Assembly: GCA_963838495.1 (NCBI GenBank)
Contig: CAWIRC010000001.1
Coordinates: 930,001-994,000, forward strand
DNA: 64,000 nt
Reading direction: 5' to 3'
Source of the DNA: JBEKIK01 sp963838495
GTDB lineage: Bacteria > Planctomycetota > Planctomycetia > Pirellulales > Thermoguttaceae
In this document: one piece after another, positions 58,317-64,000 of the stretch
Position numbering within the stretch: position 1 is the first letter of the stretch
Layout of the letters: every line of letters starts with the position of its first letter
The notes under the pieces: generated by a model
The model's input: the letters and a program-made list of their open reading frames with translations, nothing else
The model's database searches: none
What the model was told of the DNA's origin: nothing
Position numbers and translations under genes: made by a program

Positions 58317-59369
58317 ATGACATATTCATTTTTACCGCTGCAACTTGGGCCGCTGCGGATTGATTTCCCTGTCATCCAGGCGGCGCTGAGCGGGTACAGC
58401 GATTGGCCGATGCGGGTAATCGCCAGGCGGCTGGGTGCGCCGTATACAATATGCGAGGTGATGCTCGACCAGTTTATTCTGAATGTGAGCAAGGGTGGCA
58501 AGGCTAAACGTTTCCTGCGCGTGACAGATGAAGAGCATCCATGCGGCGTGCAATTGATGGGCGCAATGCCTGACGAATTTCCGCCTGCGGCCATTAAGCT
58601 GGTCGAGGCCGGGTTTGACGCAATCGACCTCAACTTTGCCTGCCCGGTGAAAAAGGTGCTGGGCCGATGCCGGGGCGGATATTTATTGAGCCGGCCTGAA
58701 ATCGCCTTGGAGATCGTGGCCCGGGTCCGCGACGTCTTGCCCGTGGGCATACCGCTTACCGTGAAAATGCGGCGCGGCATGGACGACAGCCCGCAAAGCG
58801 AGGAAAATTTTTACAAAATCTTCGATGGTTCTTACCGGCTTGGCGCGGCGGCGATCACCGTGCACGGCCGAACCGTGCACCAGCGTTACGAAGGCCGCAG
58901 TTCATGGGAATTTCTCCGCGAGGTGAAACATCATGCCGGCGAGCGGGTGGTCATCGGCAGCGGCGATATTTTCACTGCGCAAGACTGCCTTGACATGTTC
59001 GCCCAAACCGGGGTGGACGGCGTATCCGTGGCCCGGGGGGCGATTGGCAATCCCTGGATTTTTCCGCAGATCCGGTCCTTGGCACGTGGCCGCGAAATGC
59101 CCCCGCCGGGCTTGCATCAGCAGCGCGAGGTAATCGCCGAACACTATCGCCTGGCCGGGGAAACATACGGCCCGAAGCGTTGCTGCGCCTTGATGCGCAA
59201 GTTCGGCATCAAGTACTCCAGGCTGCATCCGCAAGCGGAAGATGTCCGCCAGGCGTTCATTGCGGTAAAGCAACCCGGCGACTGGCAGGACATTTTGGAA
59301 AAATGGTATACTGAAGATCTGCCGGGCGTTTGGCCTACAAGTGTTGATAAGACATATTATTCACAATAA
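58317..59369 (+). CDS. dus: tRNA-dihydrouridine synthase
   Basis: 350 residues, intact. FMN enzyme that reduces uridine in tRNA D-loops. FMN-barrel start FPVIQAALSGYSDWPMRVIA, the catalytic Cys in IDLNFACPVKKVLGRCRGGY, VKMRRGMDDS, AITVHGRTVHQRYEG and VIGSGDIFTAQDCLDM, then VSVARGAIGNPWIFPQI. The catalytic motif has NFACP in place of the common NxGCP, with the cysteine kept. The C-terminal helical domain (YGPKRCCALMRKFGIKYSRL) binds tRNA. Which uridine it modifies cannot be told. Confidence 0.92.
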   Translation: MTYSFLPLQLGPLRIDFPVIQAALSGYSDWPMRVIARRLGAPYTICEVMLDQFILNVSKGGKAKRFLRVTDEEHPCGVQLMGAMPDEFPPAAIKLVEAGFDAIDLNFACPVKKVLGRCRGGYLLSRPEIALEIVARVRDVLPVGIPLTVKMRRGMDDSPQSEENFYKIFDGSYRLGAAAITVHGRTVHQRYEGRSSWEFLREVKHHAGERVVIGSGDIFTAQDCLDMFAQTGVDGVSVARGAIGNPWIFPQIRSLARGREMPPPGLHQQREVIAEHYRLAGETYGPKRCCALMRKFGIKYSRLHPQAEDVRQAFIAVKQPGDWQDILEKWYTEDLPGVWPTSVDKTYYSQ

Positions 59370-59440
59370 AATTGAATGTGGTATGAAAAAGTGCGGCTAT
59401 GAGTAATAATTTCTCCCACACTATCTTTTGTAAGGATAGT

Positions 59441-60377
59441 TTTATGGTCCGGAAAAGGATGATTATATGTCTTGGTTTTGTAGCGATCGGATGGATCGCG
59501 GCCTACACGCTGGTCAAGACATATTGCCAACGCATGGAGGGGACGGAATATGATTTCACATTGCCGGAAGAATTTGCGCGTTTAGAGAATTTGTTTACCA
59601 AGCCAGGTCCGCCCCAGCCCGGAGAATGGCTGGCAAGCCGCATAGAACGCGGCCAAACCTATCAAGAGTATCTGCATTCGACCTTTCGTGAATCCATACC
59701 GCCGGATGCCGTTATTTATGTGCAGCCCCTGGGAAATTTCAATGCGGAGCAAAAAAAGATAGTCGAGCAGGCGGCTGAATTCCTTCACATTTATTATGCC
59801 TTGCCCGTACAGATGACGGATTCCCTGCCATTGGAATCTATTCCCGATGCCGCGCAGGCAACACGATCCGGAACTGGGAGAACAACTACAGACGAATTAC
59901 CTGATAAACGAAGTGCTCAAACCGCAAAAGCCTGAAAACGCTTATATCGTAATGGGATTTATTGCCGGCGACATATGGCCCGGCGGGGATGGAAACTTTG
60001 TTTTTGGGCAGGCGTCCGAATCGGATCGGATAGCGATATGCTCGCTGGCCAGAATATGTTCGGACAAAAATCTATCCGAAGATCATTCGCTTTGCCTGCG
60101 GCGCACGCTAAAAACCACGGCACACGAACTCGGACATCTTTTCGCCCTGATGCATTGCACCTGGTATTTATGCAACGCGGCAGGGTGCAACAATATGGAG
60201 GAAATGGACCGGCATCCTTTAGAACTTTGTCCCCAGTGCCTGGCAAAAATATGTTTAGCTACAGGAGCCGATCCCGCTGAAAGATTCGAAAAGTTGAGAG
60301 ATTTTTACAAGCAAAACGGGTTGCAGGAAGAAGAAATATTCAGCGACAAGTTGTTATCCGCATTACTAGGAAAGTGA
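59441..60377 (+). CDS. Archaemetzincin-like zinc protease (frameshifted)
   Basis: Corrected length about 312 residues. An N-terminal helix (MIICLGFVAIGWIAAYTLVK) anchors or exports it; in-frame ATGs at 59399, 59444 and 59459 are possible starts. The frame breaks at 59853-59857, where removing one A gives IPDAARQHDPELGEQLQTNY. Catalytic region: TTAHELGHLFALMHCTWYLC, an archaemetzincin HExxHxxxxxHC with a conserved Cys after the third His, followed by AAGCNNMEEMDRHPL (second Cys, Met) and LCPQCLAKI (CxxC structural zinc). Family M54 proteases are aminopeptidases or of unknown role. This copy has Leu-Met before the third His where many have Gly. Confidence 0.82.
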
Positions 60378-60384
60378 AGGAACG

Positions 60385-61354
60385 TCAAACAACCGGAAAA
60401 GCGGGCCCGCGCGGGTTTTCATCCGGATTGTTTTCAAGCGCCCCGGCCGCATTGCGCAACAGCCCGGCAAGCCCGATCCTCCAAAGCGGAGTATGGCGAA
60501 AGCGCTGCCGAAAACCGGCCTCGTCCAGGGCAAACAAATCCGCAAGACGGACAGGATTCATTCCCGGATGTGGCTGGAAACTCATCTCACCGCTAACGGG
60601 CGTGCCGCAGTTCCAAGGACAAGCCTCCTGACAGGCGTCGCAGCCAAATAATCGATTGCCGCATGAGTTCTGTAATTTTTGGGGAACAGGACTGCGCGAT
60701 TCGACAGTCAAGTAACTGATGCATTTCCGCGCGTCCAGGCGATATGGGGCTTCAAGTGCGCCGGTCGGGCAGGCATCGAGGCACGCCCGGCAACTGCCGC
60801 AAAGATCGGCCGCGATCGGCTCATCGGACTGCAATTCCGCGGTGGTCAATAAAGCGGCCAAAAAAATCCAGCTTCCAAATTTTTCGTTGATCACAAGGGT
60901 ATTTTTCCCTACCCACCCCAGTCCGGCGCCGGGCAAAACAGCGTTCCAAGAGCGGGGCCGTATCGACCACGCCGCGAACATTGCAATTCGGCGCCAATTC
61001 GCGGTGAAATCGGGCCAAGATCCGCAACTTGCGGCGGATTATTTCGTGATAATCACTTCCCCAGGCATAACGCGAAACCCTGCCTTGCCCCGGTCCGGCT
61101 ACAAAGGGTTCCACCGTTCGATAGTCTACGCCCAGCATAAGGATGCTTTTTACACCGGGGAGTATCGAACCGGGATCGCGGTACGCATCCATCCGCCGGG
61201 GGAAATATTGCATTTCGCCCGCCATTCCATGGGCCAACCAACTTTCCAAGTGTTCTATATCCGGCGGAGTCACGGCCCGCGTTGCGCCCACGAGATCAAA
61301 CCCCAGGCATCGGGCTTTTTCCTTCAGTGCTGTGGTCAAGGATTGGGGAGTCAT
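60385..61354 (-). CDS. queG: Epoxyqueuosine reductase (frameshifted)
   Basis: Corrected length about 323 residues. The last step of queuosine synthesis in tRNA: cobalamin- and Fe-S-dependent reduction of epoxyqueuosine. N-terminal cobalamin-binding half: GFDLVGATRAVTPPDI, ILMLGVDYRT, YAWGSDYHEIIRRKLRIL, and the conserved VDTAPLLER with the catalytic Asp. The frame breaks at 60925-60933 (a short GC run) and resumes as PGAGLGWVGKNTLVINEKFG. Two 4Fe-4S clusters: CGSCRACLDACPTGAL and CGNRLFGCDACQEACPW. If the shift is real the protein loses both clusters. Some queuosine pathways use QueH instead, which I do not see here. Confidence 0.9.
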
Positions 61355-61406
61355 CGGTGAAATAGACGCTTTGAAATGTAGTGATGATCATTTATAATAA
61401 GTGAAT

Positions 61407-61511
61407 AAAAAGCTCTAACAAAAACTTATAACCGTTGATCAACGCCCTCACCCTCGGGTACCCTCTGGGTGCCTTTCCCAAAGGGAGAGGGGAGGTTATG
61501 TTAGAGCCCCT
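61407..61511. repeat. MITE-like element, copy 2 (inverted)
   Basis: AGCTCTAACAAA (61411-61422) and TGTTAGAGCCCCT (61499-61511) form the ends. The inside is the inverted relative of copy 1 at 6814-6905: ACTTATAACC, then CGCCCTCACCCTCGGG and CCCAAAGGGAGAGGGGAGG. It contains a short extra palindrome, GGGTACCCTCTGGGTGCC, not present in copy 1. Confidence 0.7.
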
Positions 61512-61560
61512 AAATCCAATGAAATAATTGTAGCAAATCTTACTTCCAGACAATTCGTCA

Positions 61561-61872
61561 ATGCATCGATCACTGGTTATGTTGCTTGTTTTGTTGATCG
61601 CCGCGGCAATGTCCGGTTGCGGGCCGTCGGTGTCCAGTAAGGATCTGGGCACGATCATTTACAAAATTCCCCATGTCGAGGGGGCAGATAAGCCATACGA
61701 ATTGCCCAAAGTTATCACGCCTGCTCCAGAAAGTGCCACCTCCAACGTCCAGGATGAAGAAAAAGGCATAAAAACCAATCAGGCGGAGGCTGAGAAAGAA
61801 GGCGGCACAGAGCAAGCAATTCCCAAAAATGCGAAGGGGCCCAGGCCTACTCCGGCCCACCATCGCCCGTAA
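61561..61872 (+). CDS. Small lipoprotein
   Basis: 103 residues, lipobox in VMLLVLLIAAAMSGCGPSVS. The mature part is polar: SKDLGTIIYKIPHVEGADKP is followed by an Ala/Glu/Lys/Gln-rich disordered end. DLGTIIYKIPHVEGAD recurs in planctomycete lipoproteins of unknown role. No partner is evident. Confidence 0.8.
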   Translation: MHRSLVMLLVLLIAAAMSGCGPSVSSKDLGTIIYKIPHVEGADKPYELPKVITPAPESATSNVQDEEKGIKTNQAEAEKEGGTEQAIPKNAKGPRPTPAHHRP

Positions 61873-62040
61873 TTAGTGGTCTAATCTATGGCAGACCACA
61901 AGCGATTTATTTGCTTTTATCATTCCACCCGTTAGTATGGCATCTGGTCCTTTCATTTTTTTCATCTGCCCTATTGGAAAAATTCTCATGGGCAATAAAA
62001 TAGGGTAGATACAAAACCTGCTTCAATTAGGGAGAATAAA

Positions 62041-62547
62041 ATGAAGATAAATACCATCTTTTTCTGCTTTTTTCTGGGACTAATCTCCTGTAGCACTGCA
62101 TTAGCCGGATATTACGATTTCTATAGCCCATGGGAATTTTGCTGGGGCGGCTATTATCAGCCATCGTACATATACGCCTCCGTGCCTTATTATGCATTGC
62201 ATCCGCCGGTTTATTACAGCTATAAAATAGACGCCAGGAGCTATGGCGACAGCCCATTTCCGTATCTGCCCGGAATGGCGCCTATACAGGCATATTCCCT
62301 TCCTCCGCAGCCCCAAATGATTAGAAACGAGCACGTCGAAGAATCAAACCTGCCGTCGGATCAGTACCAAACTCACGCCCCATTACGGATTCCTAATCCT
62401 TACGTAGAGCAACCTGGCGAAACAGGGGCGCCAAAAGGCGCAAAATGGGAAGGCAAGAAAACCCCGAAACCCTTGGTAGTTTATCCGATGGAAAAATCGC
62501 TCTGGACACAGCGGGAAAAATCGGTAAGCTATCAACCCCTCCGATAG
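62041..62547 (+). CDS. Secreted Tyr/Pro-rich protein
   Basis: 168 residues, signal peptide (TIFFCFFLGLISCSTALAGY). The mature part is rich in Tyr and Pro (PSYIYASVPYYALHPPVYYS, SYGDSPFPYLPGMAPI) and ends NPYVEQPGETG and a basic stretch. Its VPYYALHPPVYYS block is reminiscent of a set of small planctomycete exported proteins. A GGGAG site precedes the ATG. Function unknown. Confidence 0.8.
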   Translation: MKINTIFFCFFLGLISCSTALAGYYDFYSPWEFCWGGYYQPSYIYASVPYYALHPPVYYSYKIDARSYGDSPFPYLPGMAPIQAYSLPPQPQMIRNEHVEESNLPSDQYQTHAPLRIPNPYVEQPGETGAPKGAKWEGKKTPKPLVVYPMEKSLWTQREKSVSYQPLR

Positions 62548-62606
62548 TATTGTTGCGCCTTTTTATTTGCCGTTAACTCGTCTCGAGGTGGAAAGGAGTC
62601 TGCCTG

Positions 62607-63694
62607 ATGAAGCGGGCCTTTCTCATAATTATTTTTGCCATTGGAATGGCCGGTTGTAAAAGTCAAACGCCCACGGTCGATCCGTTTTTCGGACGCACAA
62701 CCGTGCCTCCGCCGCCGACAGGCTCGATTGCCGGACGAGCCGGTGATCCATATTATCAATCCTCGCCGTCCATGCAACCTGGATATTTACAAGCCAACGC
62801 TCCATATAATCAAGGCAGGCCCACGAGCAACGCACCTTTGTTTTCAGGAAATTCCGTGACGAATCCATCAACCGGATCAACATGGACGAATCCATTTAAC
62901 ACATCTAATTCCCCGCCGGCATCAACCTTGACGAATCAATACAGCGCCCCGCCATATTCCAGCCCGGCGCAGTCTGCTATGACCGGGCCTGCGCCGACAG
63001 GCGCCGCGGGCACAGCCGGAACTTCCCCTTATGCGCCGCAATCTGTGCCCCAAAACAATCTAAATCCCGGCATGCCGCCTGCCGGGTACCCTCCCCAGAC
63101 CGTTCCCGCCCAGCCTGCTTCCATGCCCTCGACAACTCCCGGATCGACCTTGCCGGGCGGAAACCGTTATACGCCGCCGGGCGGTTTTAATTACCAGGGA
63201 ACCAGCAACCAAACGCCGAATTCTCAGACCGCGCCGCCTTCACCCAATCGCGTCGCCACGCCGTTTTTCGCCGGCGGGACCCCAAACCGAAGACAAACTA
63301 TTCCTGTAACGGATGCCAGTTCTCAACCGCTTAATAATGCCCAGGCAACGGCAGGCGTGATTAATCCTCCAGTCTATAATCCAAATATTAATTCTTATCA
63401 GAACGTATCCAATCCGCAAGCAACCTATGCAAGGGCGGGCTTTGCCGGCAGCACAAACACTACGCCCGGCGGACAATCGCCCGCAGCCGTTAGGCTTACG
63501 CCGCAAACGGGAAATCAATCTTATCCCCAAGGCAGCAACTATTTAATACCGGCATCGCGGCAATCAACTTCCCCCACTCCGGTCCAGCCTCAGAACAACT
63601 CCACGCAGCCGGTTTGCGCGAGTCCACCTCGTCGGACAACCGGGTCATCGACGACAATATCGAGCCGGTATCCGATACAGAGGCAAAACCGTAG
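62607..63694 (+). CDS. Proline/asparagine-rich lipoprotein (C-terminal frameshift)
   Basis: About 363 residues. Lipobox LIIIFAIGMAGCKSQTPTVD, then PFFGRTTVPPPPTGSIAGRA, a block common in planctomycete lipoproteins of this type. The rest is low-complexity Pro/Asn/Gln/Ser/Thr with PPGGFNYQGTSNQTPN-like units and is probably disordered. The raw frame ends at 63722 in arginine-rich sequence. Restoring one G near 63609-63612 gives GLRESTSSDNRVIDDNIEPV and SDTEAKP with a stop at 63694, a more natural acidic C-terminus. Role unknown; possibly a cell-envelope linker. Confidence 0.75.
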
Positions 63695-63932
63695 GGTGCA
63701 TGAAAAGCACTGTTTTCTATAGATTATGGTGCGTTTCACGCACCCTCCAAACTCTTAGGCCCGATTCCCGGTTTTTTCCATACTTCGGGTTCCACATTAC
63801 CCCTGGTTTCGTGGTAAACTAAAGTATCTTTGCAAGGGCGCAATCTTTGCAAATAAGAATGTCCGGCCACCTAATCCTACCCGCGAGGAGCGGGGTAGAA
63901 ATAAAAAATTTTAGGTAACCAAGCCATCCTGC
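63695..63932. other. Intergenic region with a hairpin repeat
   Basis: Holds GGTGCGTTTCACGCACC (about 63728-63744), a perfect hairpin next to a GGGTGCATGAAA copy, in the style of a dispersed repeat. No gene. Confidence 0.55.
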
Positions 63933-64000
63933 ATGAGAAACCAATCCAAAGGCATACAAGCGAAAATAGCGGCGGCACTAAGCGGCCCGAACCAATGGCG
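63933..64000 (+). CDS. Possible start of a gene running off the right edge
   Basis: ATG 63933 opens a frame to the window end: MRNQSKGIQAKIAAALSGPN. There is no strong ribosome site. The 22 visible codons are too few to name a family. Confidence 0.35.
   Translation, partial: MRNQSKGIQAKIAAALSGPNQW

Overview
The window looks like chromosome of a planctomycete (Planctomycetota). The evidence is the gene content: DUF1549/DUF1553 and DUF1501 paired genes with a pre-peptidase C-terminal-type protein, a DUF1559 prepilin-like protein with a downstream lipoprotein, several PEP-CTERM surface proteins with autotransporter-type beta repeats, and small Pro/Tyr-rich secreted proteins of a planctomycete style. 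Species cannot be told from the sequence. The two tRNA genes are tRNA-Ser(GCU) and tRNA-Cys(GCA). No rRNA or CRISPR array is present.

Layout. 1-8.9 kb: PEP-CTERM proteins, one fused to a GH43 arabinanase, then the tail of another PEP-CTERM gene. 8.8-10.1 kb: a decayed tyrosine recombinase next to tRNA-Ser. 10.6-13.5 kb: DUF488, 6-phosphogluconate dehydrogenase and a HAD/glucokinase fusion. 13.6-21.5 kb: GH43 enzyme, then the DUF1549/1553, DUF1501 and PPC genes with a 7-bp tandem repeat between two of them. 21.5-34.4 kb: flippase-like membrane protein, endonuclease V, and a divergent Kdp potassium-uptake locus. Its regulators are a KdpD sensor half, a separate histidine kinase and a sigma-54 activator. 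Its structural genes are an unknown membrane protein, a 31-aa peptide, kdpF, kdpA, kdpB and kdpC. 34.5-39.7 kb: DUF1559, EF-hand lipoprotein, ABC exporter, methyltransferase. 39.7-45.6 kb: PIN-type toxin/antitoxin pair and a cluster of two radical-SAM/SPASM-type proteins (one lacking the iron-sulfur motif) with a DUF2207-like membrane protein ending in a Gly/Cys/Ala tail. 45.8-50.4 kb: PadR regulator with a membrane partner, secreted proteins, a metzincin. 50.5-52 kb: NarL-type two-component system. 53.4-56.8 kb: HAD, second 6PGDH, SDR. 56.8-64 kb: toxin-antitoxin remnants, Dus, archaemetzincin, QueG and small lipoproteins.

Two genome-wide traits stand out. First, at least a dozen otherwise well-conserved genes carry a single frameshift or stop, often in short G/C runs. 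This could be consensus error or real decay and only reads can decide it. The integrase, by contrast, is plainly a natural pseudogene. Second, the intergenic space is full of short palindromic repeats, including a MITE-like family with terminal inverted repeats; copies also sit in frame inside a radical-SAM gene.

The best candidates for an undescribed system are the paired radical-SAM/SPASM cluster with its Cys-rich-tailed membrane protein, and the sigma-54-controlled Kdp locus with a split KdpD. For the latter a -24/-12 promoter and a perfect palindromic upstream site are visible between the divergent operons.
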